Assembly: GCF_001757105.1 (NCBI RefSeq)
Contig: NZ_MDHN01000021.1
Span: 124,001-188,000, forward strand
Length of the DNA: 64,000 nucleotides
Source of the DNA: Alteromonas confluentis
Lineage (GTDB): Bacteria > Pseudomonadota > Gammaproteobacteria > Enterobacterales > Alteromonadaceae
Reading direction: 5' to 3'
Shown: piece after piece, positions 50,719 through 59,087 of the stretch
How the letters are laid out: each line of letters opens with the position of its first letter
How positions within the stretch are numbered: position 1 is the first letter of the stretch
Notes under the pieces: generated by a model
What the model was told of the DNA's origin: nothing
Databases searched by the model: none
What the model saw: the letters and a program-made list of their open reading frames with translations, nothing else
Translations under genes and position numbers: made by a program

Positions 50719-51612
50719 ATGAGTGAAATATCTGAATTATTAAAAGCATTAGCAAGTCTCTTGTGGCCAATTTTTGCGTTCGTAGCGTTATTCTTGTTCA
50801 AAAGTCAGCTGGCAGAAGCTATCGGTAGATTTAAGAAAGGCAAATTGCTTGGTCAAGAAGTAGAGCTAAATGATTCTCTGGTTAGTCTCCAGCGTTCAGC
50901 GTCGCAATTGTCTGAAGAAGTTTCTGCTATTCCATCAAGTGAGGTTGATAGTTCAGACGAAAACAACAATGAGCTAAAAAGTGATGAATCGGGGGTAAAA
51001 ACCATAATTCACGAGGCCTCAAAGTCTCCCAAAGCAGCTTTGATTTTGCTCGCTGCTGAGATTGAAAAAGAGGCGAAACAAACTCTAGCTAGCATAGGTA
51101 AGCTCAAGGGTCGAAAAAGTGTAAGCCTGAGGCAAGCAATCGATGAATTAGATAGCCATTATGGTTTGCCAAGGCACATATCTAGCAGCCTTCGGCTGTT
51201 TTGGGAAACCAGAAATAAAATAATTCACGGTGGTGAAACTGACGAACGCAACATTTTAAGTGCAATAGACTCGGGGGTTAGTATTCTAAAATCACTCCGA
51301 GCACTCCCTAGGCAGACAAATTGGGTACACGACCCTGGGGTGCTAATTTATTCCGATCCTGAATGCACAGTTCCAATTAAGAACGGAAAAGGAGTGATTT
51401 TGAAAAGTGCCTCTTTTAATGGTGAAAAAGTTTTTTACCGAGTTTTCCCAACTACTCGGACTCACTTCGAAAAGGGACGAAAAGTCACTTGGGAGTGGAG
51501 TCATGAGAATACTTGGTCTGATGCATGGTATAGAGATCCTGATTCGAATGAGATTAAGCTTGCATGGAATGGCTCAATGGAGTTCGTTGGTCGGCATTTG
51601 GATGAGGTTTAG
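50719..51612 (+). CDS. Membrane-anchored HEPN-domain protein of unknown function
   Basis: The 297-residue protein has one N-terminal transmembrane helix (about residues 9-30: 'LASLLWPIFAFVALFLF') and a charged linker rich in Ser, Asp and Glu (60-95). A helical HEPN domain follows (about 100-195): 'AALILLAAEIEKEAKQTLASIG', 'LRQAIDELDSHYGLP' and 'FWETRNKIIHGG', where Arg-x4-His is the RNase/nucleotide-transfer motif of HEPN proteins. The C-terminal 100 residues (200-297) are Trp- and aromatic-rich, probably beta, and match nothing I know. HEPN proteins are frequent toxins and defence effectors; this one would act at the membrane. The gene is AT-rich, follows an attC-like site and stands near a tRNA gene. 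Confidence 0.72.
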   Translation: MSEISELLKALASLLWPIFAFVALFLFKSQLAEAIGRFKKGKLLGQEVELNDSLVSLQRSASQLSEEVSAIPSSEVDSSDENNNELKSDESGVKTIIHEASKSPKAALILLAAEIEKEAKQTLASIGKLKGRKSVSLRQAIDELDSHYGLPRHISSSLRLFWETRNKIIHGGETDERNILSAIDSGVSILKSLRALPRQTNWVHDPGVLIYSDPECTVPIKNGKGVILKSASFNGEKVFYRVFPTTRTHFEKGRKVTWEWSHENTWSDAWYRDPDSNEIKLAWNGSMEFVGRHLDEV

Positions 51613-51827
51613 CACAACTGCAACAGACAAATTTACGCTTCTCTCCCGAAGACAACAATCTTCACTGACGGAATAGTACACAGCACCTAGGAACAATAAA
51701 AATTAACTTTGTTAAGCTTTAAGAGAAGTAGGAATTATATTTTGGAGAAGTGCTTTAAATTTGGGTGTCCTGCCTGAAGAACCATTTGATAAATGGAATT
51801 AAGCATTTAATTTTAAAGCGGAGAAGT
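51613..51827. other. Tail of the accessory segment up to the tRNA gene
   Basis: No gene is seen. GACAAATTTACGC at 51626-51638, shortly after the HEPN stop codon, resembles the ACAAATTTTCCGC part of attC-like site 1 and may be the left half of a third, eroded site. Confidence 0.25.
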
Positions 51828-51904
51828 TGGTCGGTGTGAGAGGATTTGAACCTCCGACCCCTGACACCCCATGACAGTGCGCTACCAAGCTGCGCCACAC
51901 ACCG
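51828..51904 (-). tRNA. tRNA-Pro, anticodon GGG
   Basis: The minus strand folds as a 77-base tRNA with encoded CCA. The acceptor stem is CGGTGTG/CACACCG, the D arm GCGCAGCTTGGTAGCGC, the anticodon loop ATGGGGT with anticodon GGG and the T arm GGAGGTTCAAATCCTC. It closely resembles E. coli proL. Its 3' end faces the AT-rich accessory segment, the usual orientation for islands inserted at tRNA genes, though no duplicated tRNA end is seen. Confidence 0.95.
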
Positions 51905-52011
51905 ACCGAAAGAGCCGACAAGTCTACTCATTTTTGCCTACATTGCAACGACATTTATGACTAAACTTGTTCGAGCGATTATTTGATGAGCAATCCGTTG
52001 ATTACCCTCAC

Positions 52012-52605
52012 CTATTTACCATCATCATCAGAAGAAATCCGACTGGCATCTGCCCCGGCCTGACCTTTGTATTTCGCATCAGCACGGGCGTTGTACGGTT
52101 TTTCTGCTGGCGAGGAAAGTACTTCAAAACTCAGCGCGCCGATTTTCATCAGTGGGCGCAGGGCCAGCGGCAGCTTACCGGAGTTGTAGAATTCCAGTAC
52201 GATGTTGCCAGACCAACCTGGATCGATACGATGCGCCGTTACGTGCACCATCAAGCCCAAGCGTGCCAACGAAGAGCGGCCATCCAGCCAGCCCACAATG
52301 TTGTCAGGCAAGGTGACAGATTCGTGGGTAATCGCCAGCGCAAGTTCCTTTGGGTGCAGGAAGAACGCTTTGCCCTCTTCCAGCTCAATCTCGTCACTCA
52401 TTACTGAGTTCAGCGCTTCTTGCACTTCATGCTTAGGACCGGACAAATCAATGTAAGCGGCTTGGTGATCTTCAAATACACGGAATTTATTGCCCAACCG
52501 CATATCCACCGTTACGCCGCTAATGCGCTCGTATTCGGGAGTGGGATCAATCTTAATTTTGCCTGATTGCAGGTACTCGTATATATCGCGGTCTGATAAA
52601 CGCAT
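52012..52605 (-). CDS. dcd: dCTP deaminase
   Basis: The 197-residue protein has the Dcd pattern: '[21 protein letters not shown]', '[18 protein letters not shown]', '[29 protein letters not shown]' (catalytic Glu/Arg/Ser region) and '[21 protein letters not shown]'. It deaminates dCTP to dUTP, the main source of dTMP in enterics and relatives. GGATAA precedes ATG 52605. apbC lies upstream in the same direction, 85 bases away, as is common in Gammaproteobacteria. Confidence 0.96.
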   Translation of the reverse strand: MRLSDRDIYEYLQSGKIKIDPTPEYERISGVTVDMRLGNKFRVFEDHQAAYIDLSGPKHEVQEALNSVMSDEIELEEGKAFFLHPKELALAITHESVTLPDNIVGWLDGRSSLARLGLMVHVTAHRIDPGWSGNIVLEFYNSGKLPLALRPLMKIGALSFEVLSSPAEKPYNARADAKYKGQAGADASRISSDDDGK

Positions 52606-52690
52606 GAAACTTATCCAAGGGGGAGAATAAAACGGGGGGTATTATGCGTTGTCAGGGCTTGTCAGACAACGCATAAGGAAGAATTTATTC

Positions 52691-53779
52691 TTAAACAATG
52701 TTGATGCCGATGGTTTCACCACGAATGTACGATTCATTCTCTCGAGCAGGTAATGTCAGCCCCATTTGCATAGAAAGTGCCCGGGCAGCATCACGATAAA
52801 TGGCGGCCAGCGGGCTATCTGGCTTATCTACCACCAGCGGCTTACCGATATCTGCCTGCTCGCGAATTGACACATCCAGTGGCAACGCCGCCAGAAGCGG
52901 TAAATTGTAACGTTCGGCCAATGCTTTTCCGCCGTCTTGCGCAAACAGGTAATCGGTGTGGCCACAGGCTGAACACTGGTAATAACTCATGTTTTCAATC
53001 AGTCCCACTACCGGCACGTTCACTTTCTCAAACATGGAAATGCCTTTTTGCGCATCGGCCACGGCGAGGTCCTGCGGCGTGGTCACTACCACGGCAGCGC
53101 TTAATGGCACTTGCTGCGCCATGGTTAATTGAATGTCGCCGGTTCCCGGCGGCATGTCCACAATCAAGTAATCCAGTACCGGCCACAAGGTTTCATCCAG
53201 CAGTTGTTTTAGCGCCCTGCTGGCCATAGGGCCACGCCACACCGCAGCATCTTCCTGGGGCACCAGATAACCAATGGAATTGGCGACCATGCCCCAGGCT
53301 TCAAGGGGTTTCATGTGTTTATTGTCGTCTGTAGACGGGTGCGCCAACGGGTTTCCCAACATAATGGGCACGGATGGGCCGTAAATATCAGCATCGAGAA
53401 TACCGACTTTGGCACCTTCCTGCATAAGCGCAAATGCCAGATTCAGACTGGTGGTAGATTTCCCTACCCCGCCTTTGCCAGAGGCCACAGCCACCACATT
53501 GCGAATATTGGTTACCGGTGGTTGCGCGGTTTTCGCACCGACGATTTTTTGATTTATCGCGATGGCCGTATTAACGTGACCGGCTTTATCCAACGCCGCG
53601 GTGAGTACGTCGCGTAACGCACCATGCTGCGTTAAGGCACAAAACGGCAGTGTTATTGCGATACTGTTGCCGTCGATGTCGCACCATTTGCTGGTTTCCT
53701 CCACCGACAAAGAGTAATAATCGGCCAGAGTTTGTGCAGCGGTTTGCACTCGCTTGTCACCCTTACGGGAAAAGAACAT
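52691..53779 (-). CDS. apbC: Iron-sulfur cluster carrier ATPase ApbC (Mrp)
   Basis: The 362-residue protein has an N-terminal DUF59-like region (about 1-85) and a MinD/Mrp ATPase domain with the deviant Walker A 'ASGKGGVGKSTTSLNLA'. 'ILDADIYGPSVP' is the switch region, 'VDMPPGTGDIQLT' Walker B, and 'YQCSACGH' the CxxC that binds a bridging 4Fe-4S cluster in the dimer. ApbC transfers Fe-S clusters to target proteins. It diverges from metG, the conserved arrangement also found in E. coli. Confidence 0.96.
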   Translation of the reverse strand: MFFSRKGDKRVQTAAQTLADYYSLSVEETSKWCDIDGNSIAITLPFCALTQHGALRDVLTAALDKAGHVNTAIAINQKIVGAKTAQPPVTNIRNVVAVASGKGGVGKSTTSLNLAFALMQEGAKVGILDADIYGPSVPIMLGNPLAHPSTDDNKHMKPLEAWGMVANSIGYLVPQEDAAVWRGPMASRALKQLLDETLWPVLDYLIVDMPPGTGDIQLTMAQQVPLSAAVVVTTPQDLAVADAQKGISMFEKVNVPVVGLIENMSYYQCSACGHTDYLFAQDGGKALAERYNLPLLAALPLDVSIREQADIGKPLVVDKPDSPLAAIYRDAARALSMQMGLTLPARENESYIRGETIGINIV

Positions 53780-53887
53780 AATTCACCTTTAAAATAAGCG
53801 TTCGTGCCATTTACGTAATGCAAAAGTGGCGCGATTCCGCTAGTATTTGCAGCCTTTTCTAACGCCTGAGAACAGAAACATAACACT

Positions 53888-55951
53888 ATGTCTGAAAACA
53901 CGTCGAATTCTGTTGCACCGGCCAATGCGCAACGTCGCATTCTGGTAACCAGTGCATTGCCGTACGCAAACGGCTCTATCCATCTCGGACACTTACTCGA
54001 GCATATCCAGACTGATATCTGGACCCGCTTCCAGCGCCTGCGCGGTAACGAATGTTACAGTGTTTGTGCTGACGATGCTCACGGTACTCCCGTCATGCTT
54101 AAAGCTCAGGAACTGGGGATCACGCCTGAAGAAATGGTAGCCCGCACCCGTGCGGAACACCACCAGGATTTACTGGACTTCCACGTTCAGTACGACAACT
54201 ATTATGTGACTCACTCGCCGGAAAACAAGGCGCTGTGTGAAACCATTTATAACCGTCTGGATGAAGCAGGTTACATCAGCAAGCGTACCATTAATCAATT
54301 GTACGACCCGCAAAAAGAAATGTTTCTGCCAGACCGCTTCGTAAAAGGTACCTGCCCGAGCTGTAATGCGGAAGATCAAAACGGTGACAGCTGTGATGTG
54401 TGTGGTGCAACGTACAGCCCTACTGAAGTAAAGAATCCACGTAGTGTGGTTTCCGGTGCCACGCCAGTACTGAAAGAATCAGAGCATTTCTTCTTCGACC
54501 TGCCGCAATTTGAAGGCATGCTGAAAGAATGGATCCGCTCGGGTGCCCTGCAATCAGAAATGGCAAACAAGCTCCAGGAGTGGTTTGAAGAAGGCCTGCA
54601 ACAGTGGGACATTAGCCGCGATGCACCTTACTTCGGTTTTGAAATTCCGGGCGCGCCAAATAAATTCTTCTACGTATGGGTTGATGCGCCAGTTGGCTAT
54701 ATGGCCAGCTTCCAGAACTTCTGTGACCAGAACGACGTGAATTTTGACGATTTCTGGAACCAGGGTACCGACACCGAGTTGTATCACTTCATCGGTAAAG
54801 ACATCACCTATTTCCACTGTCTGTTCTGGCCAGCCATGCTGGAAGGTGCGGGTTTCCGTAAGCCTACCGGTGTGAACATTCACGGTTTCGTGACGGTTAA
54901 CGGCGCTAAAATGTCGAAGTCTCGCGGTACTTTTATTAAAGGTCGTACCTACCTCGACCACCTGGACCCAGAATACCTGCGTTATTACTTCGCATCGAAA
55001 CTGGGTGATGGTGTTACCGATATCGATCTGAACTTTGCTGACTTCGCCCAGAAAGTGAATTCTGACCTTGTTGGTAAAGTGGTGAACATCGCTAGCCGTT
55101 GTGCCAGCTTTATCACTAAGCGTTTCGACGGCAAGCTGTCAGACACCGTTCTTGACGAAGCGCTGATGGCAGAGTTCCACGCGGCAGCGGATACCATTGA
55201 GGCAAACTTCGAGAACCGTAAGTATCACCAGGCCATCCGCGAAATTATGGCGCTGGCAGATAAAGCCAACCAGTTCATCGATGCCAATGCCCCGTGGGTA
55301 ACCATTAAAGATGAAACCAAGCAGCAATTTACCCACGATGTGTGCTCGCTGGGTATCAATATGTTCCGCATTCTGGTGACGTATCTGAAGCCGGTGCTGC
55401 CTGTTCTGGCCGAAAAAGCCGAAGCCTTCCTGAACGACACCCTCACCTGGGAAAGCAGTCAGGTAGTGCTGAAAGGTCACGCGATCAACAAATTTAAAGC
55501 AATGATGCAGCGCATCGAGATGGAGAAAATTGACGCCATGGTTGAAGATTCCAAAGAAAGTCTGGCAGCAGCAAACGCGCCTAAACTGGACCCTGAAAGC
55601 CCGCTGGCTAAAGATCCTATCAGTGAAGAAATCACTTTTGACGATTTTGCTAAAGTGGATTTCCGTATCGCCCGCATCGCCAATGCAGAACACGTAGAGA
55701 AAGCAGACAAACTGCTGCGTCTTGAACTGGACTTAGGCGGTGAAACCCGTCAGGTATTTGCTGGTATCAAGTCGGCCTACGCCCCTGAAGATCTGATTGG
55801 TAAGCACACCGTGATGGTGGCTAACCTGGCACCGCGTAAGATGCGCTTCGGTATGTCTGAAGGCATGGTGCTGGCAGCTGGCCCTGGCGGCAAGGATTTA
55901 TACATCCTTGAGCCTCACGAAGGTGCTAAGCCTGGTATGCGCGTGAAGTAA
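53888..55951 (+). CDS. metG: Methionyl-tRNA synthetase
   Basis: The 687-residue class I synthetase has '[12 protein letters not shown]' (HIGH-type motif), the zinc-binding insert '[18 protein letters not shown]', '[11 protein letters not shown]' (KMSKS loop), an anticodon-binding helical domain (about 390-540) and a C-terminal tRNA-binding/dimerisation domain (about 590-687, '[27 protein letters not shown]'). It charges tRNA-Met for initiation and elongation. Length and layout equal the E. coli enzyme. A terminator follows. Confidence 0.98.
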   Translation: MSENTSNSVAPANAQRRILVTSALPYANGSIHLGHLLEHIQTDIWTRFQRLRGNECYSVCADDAHGTPVMLKAQELGITPEEMVARTRAEHHQDLLDFHVQYDNYYVTHSPENKALCETIYNRLDEAGYISKRTINQLYDPQKEMFLPDRFVKGTCPSCNAEDQNGDSCDVCGATYSPTEVKNPRSVVSGATPVLKESEHFFFDLPQFEGMLKEWIRSGALQSEMANKLQEWFEEGLQQWDISRDAPYFGFEIPGAPNKFFYVWVDAPVGYMASFQNFCDQNDVNFDDFWNQGTDTELYHFIGKDITYFHCLFWPAMLEGAGFRKPTGVNIHGFVTVNGAKMSKSRGTFIKGRTYLDHLDPEYLRYYFASKLGDGVTDIDLNFADFAQKVNSDLVGKVVNIASRCASFITKRFDGKLSDTVLDEALMAEFHAAADTIEANFENRKYHQAIREIMALADKANQFIDANAPWVTIKDETKQQFTHDVCSLGINMFRILVTYLKPVLPVLAEKAEAFLNDTLTWESSQVVLKGHAINKFKAMMQRIEMEKIDAMVEDSKESLAAANAPKLDPESPLAKDPISEEITFDDFAKVDFRIARIANAEHVEKADKLLRLELDLGGETRQVFAGIKSAYAPEDLIGKHTVMVANLAPRKMRFGMSEGMVLAAGPGGKDLYILEPHEGAKPGMRVK

Positions 55952-55981
55952 ACGCCGGTGAGTTAAACCTCTGCTATACGA

Positions 55982-56013
55982 CAAAAACGGTGCTTCAGAG
56001 CACCGTTTTTTAT
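55982..56013 (+). terminator. Terminator of metG
   Basis: AAAACGGTGCT and AGCACCGTTTT enclose a TCAG loop and are followed by TTTATG. Confidence 0.88.
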
Positions 56014-56113
56014 GAATAAAATAAATAAACCAATGCACATCAATTAATTTCTTTCATCTGGATTATTCCCCAATAATAGTGATAACTCATTAAACCTGCT
56101 CCGGAGCTGCGCT

Positions 56114-57316
56114 TTGCAAACGTCCCAGAATCATGGCCTTTCGCATATTTCTTTATTACTCATTCTGAGTGCACTGATGGCATTTACGTCGCTGTCGACG
56201 GATGTATATTTGTCTGCCATGCCGGTGATGGAAGAGGAACTGAATGGCAACGTCGAATTAACGATTACCGGTTTCCTGATTGGCTTTGCGATTGCGCAGC
56301 TCGTTTGGGGACCAATAAGCGATCGCATTGGCAGAAAGAAACCGCTTTTCATTGGCATGGTGCTGTTCATTATAGGCTCAGCCGGTTGCGCCCTTTCTAA
56401 CAGCATTACTGAAATCGTGTGCTGGCGGGTATTTCAGGCTATTGGTGCCTGTACTGCGCCCATGCTGGCTCGCGCCATAGTGCGAGACACCTTTGAGCGA
56501 ACAGAAGCGGCGCATACCTTAACCACACTCATGATGATCATGGCGATTGCACCGATTGGTGGCCCTATTCTTGGTGGCTTCATTGTGCATTATGCCTCCT
56601 GGCATTGGATCTTTTGGTTACTGGTGGTACTGGGTGTGGCCATGTTTGCAGCGTTGTTTCTGCTTAACGAATCACACCCGCCTGAAAAACGCGTAACAGC
56701 GCCGCTTTCCCATGCATTCAGCCACTATGCAACCTTATTGAAAAACGGTCCTTTCATGCGCTTCACGCTAAGTCTGGCCAGTTTCTACGTGGCTGCGTAC
56801 GCATTCATCACAGGCTCGTCTCATGTATATATCCGGCTTTATGGCGTATCGCCCGACATCTATGGTTGGCTGTTTGCGATTAACGTTGTTGGTATTGTTG
56901 GCGTGGGCTTTTTGAACAGAAAGCTGGTAAAAATATGGTCGCTGGAAAAATTATTGAAAATATCCACTACCGTGTCTGCCCTAGCGATGTTGGTATTGGT
57001 GGGCGGCGTAGTATTTTTTGACCCGCCCCTTCCCTTCGTAATGACTACCGTACTGGTGTTCTTTTCAATGAACGGCATTATTGCTGCTTGCGCCACAACG
57101 GCCGCACTGGATTTGGTACCGGAATTAGCCGGTTCTGGTTCTGCCCTGATAGGCTCGCTGCAATATGGCAGCGGCATTGTGTCGTCGTTATTGTTGGCCT
57201 GGCTTGGTAATGATTCAGTACTGCCGATGGCGGGCATCATGCTGGTCTTTACGCTGATTAGCGCATTACTTTTAGTACGCGTACACGTTAATGCGCAACA
57301 TCCGCATACGGCATAA
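56114..57316 (+). CDS. Bcr/CflA-family drug-resistance MFS transporter
   Basis: The 400-residue inner-membrane protein has twelve transmembrane helices. 'TSLSTDVYLSAMPVMEEEL' matches the Bcr/CflA N-terminus, 'QLVWGPISDRIGRKKPLFIGMVLF' is the MFS loop 2-3 motif, and 'PIGGPILGGFIV' is motif C of drug/H+ antiporters. It probably exports toxic compounds or metabolites by proton antiport. Its start appears to be TTG 56114: GGAG lies seven bases upstream, and the first ATG falls inside helix 1. Rare start use may limit its expression. Confidence 0.9.
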   Translation: MQTSQNHGLSHISLLLILSALMAFTSLSTDVYLSAMPVMEEELNGNVELTITGFLIGFAIAQLVWGPISDRIGRKKPLFIGMVLFIIGSAGCALSNSITEIVCWRVFQAIGACTAPMLARAIVRDTFERTEAAHTLTTLMMIMAIAPIGGPILGGFIVHYASWHWIFWLLVVLGVAMFAALFLLNESHPPEKRVTAPLSHAFSHYATLLKNGPFMRFTLSLASFYVAAYAFITGSSHVYIRLYGVSPDIYGWLFAINVVGIVGVGFLNRKLVKIWSLEKLLKISTTVSALAMLVLVGGVVFFDPPLPFVMTTVLVFFSMNGIIAACATTAALDLVPELAGSGSALIGSLQYGSGIVSSLLLAWLGNDSVLPMAGIMLVFTLISALLLVRVHVNAQHPHTA

Positions 57317-57357
57317 TGGCTAAGCCAAATGGGCCAAACGGTTTGTTTAAAAGTCTG

Positions 57358-58137
57358 TTATTTACAAGACTGACGACGCTGGCCAAGTTGCTCGTTACAG
57401 GCACCATCAGAGAGGCGCATACTCGCGCCTACTGCTGAAAAACGTGGCTTGAGTTTCCATTGCGGTTTAATGGTGGTCATCGGCACCACCCGTTTGCGGG
57501 CGATGATCACGTACACCGAACTGCACCAGGGAAAATACCGGCTTACGCGGCTGTGCCACTTCGCGGAAATCGAAAACTGCTTCTTGAGAAACAGCATAGA
57601 AAACAAGATGTGACGGGTTTCAATCACTTCAAAACCCAGTAGTTGCAGCCAGTCTTTTACCCGGCCCGATGAAAAGAACCGGGCATCGTGTAGTAAATTC
57701 CCCCGTTTCAGCGGCAGATATTTACCAATACCGGTGAGACTAAAAGGATTAAACCCACTGATGATCACGTAGCCGTCTTGCGTTATACACCGGTCGACTT
57801 CGCGAAGGATTTGATGGGGGTCCTGACAGAAATCCAGTTCGTTGGCGAGTAGAAAACCGTCGATACTGTTTTCAACGTAAGGTAATTCAGAGGAAAGGCT
57901 AACAACAGACGCGTTATCTATCTTTTCTGGCGCCTGCCGAATGTGATGAGAAACACCGCATTTTGGTAATTCCACGGCACTGCTTAGCGCCCCTAATTTC
58001 ACGAAGTGATAGCCAAAGACCCGCGACGACAGGCTGTTGCTGACGGATTGCACTGCGTCGTGAATTGCTTCACCCGCAGGAAGTTCTGACCACGACAGTG
58101 GGTATCTGGGCGGTTTCGCCCGGTAAGCCAATTTCAT
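57358..58137 (-). CDS. SAM-dependent methyltransferase (YafS-like)
   Basis: The 259-residue protein is a class I methyltransferase of the Methyltransf_11 type. 'RVFGYHFVKLGAL' holds a degenerate motif I, 'LPYVENSIDGFLLANELDFCQDPHQILREVDRCITQDGYVIISGFNPFSLTG' gives motifs post-I to III, and 'LLGFEVIETRHI' the end of the fold. Motif I lacks the usual Gly-rich loop. It diverges from gloB as yafS does in E. coli, which supports orthology. Substrate unknown. The 40-residue C-terminal tail is basic. Confidence 0.83.
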   Translation of the reverse strand: MKLAYRAKPPRYPLSWSELPAGEAIHDAVQSVSNSLSSRVFGYHFVKLGALSSAVELPKCGVSHHIRQAPEKIDNASVVSLSSELPYVENSIDGFLLANELDFCQDPHQILREVDRCITQDGYVIISGFNPFSLTGIGKYLPLKRGNLLHDARFFSSGRVKDWLQLLGFEVIETRHILFSMLFLKKQFSISAKWHSRVSRYFPWCSSVYVIIARKRVVPMTTIKPQWKLKPRFSAVGASMRLSDGACNEQLGQRRQSCK

Positions 58138-58224
58138 TAAATTTCAGGCTGATCCAATTAGTTGCGTCGCTGCTATCAAGTTCTTATAGTATCGCATTAA
58201 TCCCTTTTCACAAGCAGGTATCCC

Positions 58225-59022
58225 ATGAACCGGACGTCTTCGACTCTCCCTGACGGAATACACATCACTGCCATTCCCGCCTTCTCCGATAATTACATCT
58301 GGTGTCTGCATAACGATCACCATGCGGTAGTGGTTGACCCGGGTGACGCAGAGCCCGTTATGCAATTCTGCCAACAGCATGAACTGGAACTCGCGGCGGT
58401 GTTAATTACTCACCACCATCACGATCATACAGGCGGCATTCCGCGCCTGGTCTCAGCCAATCCTTCATTACCTGTCATTGGCCCCGCCAACGATCAAATT
58501 AGCGGTCTGACGAAACGGGTTGACGAAGGTGATGACGTGCACCTCAATGTGCTTGATTTAACGTTGGTGGTGGTTGAACTGCCTGGTCACACTCTCGATC
58601 ATATTGGCTTTTATGGTCACGGCGTGCTGTTTTGTGGAGATACGTTATTTTCCGGCGGTTGCGGACGTTTATTTGAAGGTACACCTGAACAAATGTTGCA
58701 CTCGCTGAATAAACTGAAGCGTCTGCCTGATGAGACTAAAGTGTATTGTGCACATGAGTACACCTTGTCTAATATGAAGTTTGCACTTGCCGTTGAACCC
58801 AACAACACGGTATTGCAGGAACATGCGAACCTTGTGCGCAAACTTAGGTCTGAAGAGTGCATTACACTGCCTTCAACCATGCAGAAAGAAAAAGCCATCA
58901 ATCCGTTTATGCGCAGTAATCAGCCTGATGTTGCCCATTCAGCGGCATCATTTAAAGGTGAACAACCAGCCGATGAAGTGGCCGTTTTTGCTGCAATTCG
59001 TAAGTGGAAAGATGAGTTTTAA
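58225..59022 (+). CDS. gloB: Hydroxyacylglutathione hydrolase (glyoxalase II)
   Basis: The 265-residue protein has the metallo-beta-lactamase fold. It shows 'DNYIWCL' and the metal motif 'THHHHDHTGG', 'LPGHTLDHIGFYG', 'CGDTLFSGGCGRLFEGTPEQM' and the substrate-binding 'CAHEYTLSNMKFA', plus the C-terminal HAGH domain. It hydrolyses S-lactoylglutathione to lactate and glutathione in methylglyoxal detoxification. AGGTAT precedes ATG 58225. It precedes mltD by 65 bases. Confidence 0.96.
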   Translation: MNRTSSTLPDGIHITAIPAFSDNYIWCLHNDHHAVVVDPGDAEPVMQFCQQHELELAAVLITHHHHDHTGGIPRLVSANPSLPVIGPANDQISGLTKRVDEGDDVHLNVLDLTLVVVELPGHTLDHIGFYGHGVLFCGDTLFSGGCGRLFEGTPEQMLHSLNKLKRLPDETKVYCAHEYTLSNMKFALAVEPNNTVLQEHANLVRKLRSEECITLPSTMQKEKAINPFMRSNQPDVAHSAASFKGEQPADEVAVFAAIRKWKDEF

Positions 59023-59087
59023 TGCATTCGGGGGCAGACACCGATACAATATCACGTTTTGAAGTTTAATCGCGGGGCAGTAAATTA

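Noticed and set aside
50505-50726. 73-codon plus-strand frame running through attC-like site 2
   Set aside because: It crosses the whole recombination-site candidate and overlaps the HEPN start; the frame at 50468-50605 is more protein-like.
51613-51714. Third complete attC site ending in GTTAAGC after the HEPN gene
   Set aside because: There is a left-half resemblance and a GTTRRRY core, but no matching RYYYAAC start and no convincing pairing; kept only as a possible remnant.
51828-51904. tRNA-Pro as an att site with a duplicated 3' end bounding the island
   Set aside because: No second copy of the tRNA end was seen near 47.4-47.8 kb, and no integrase gene is present.
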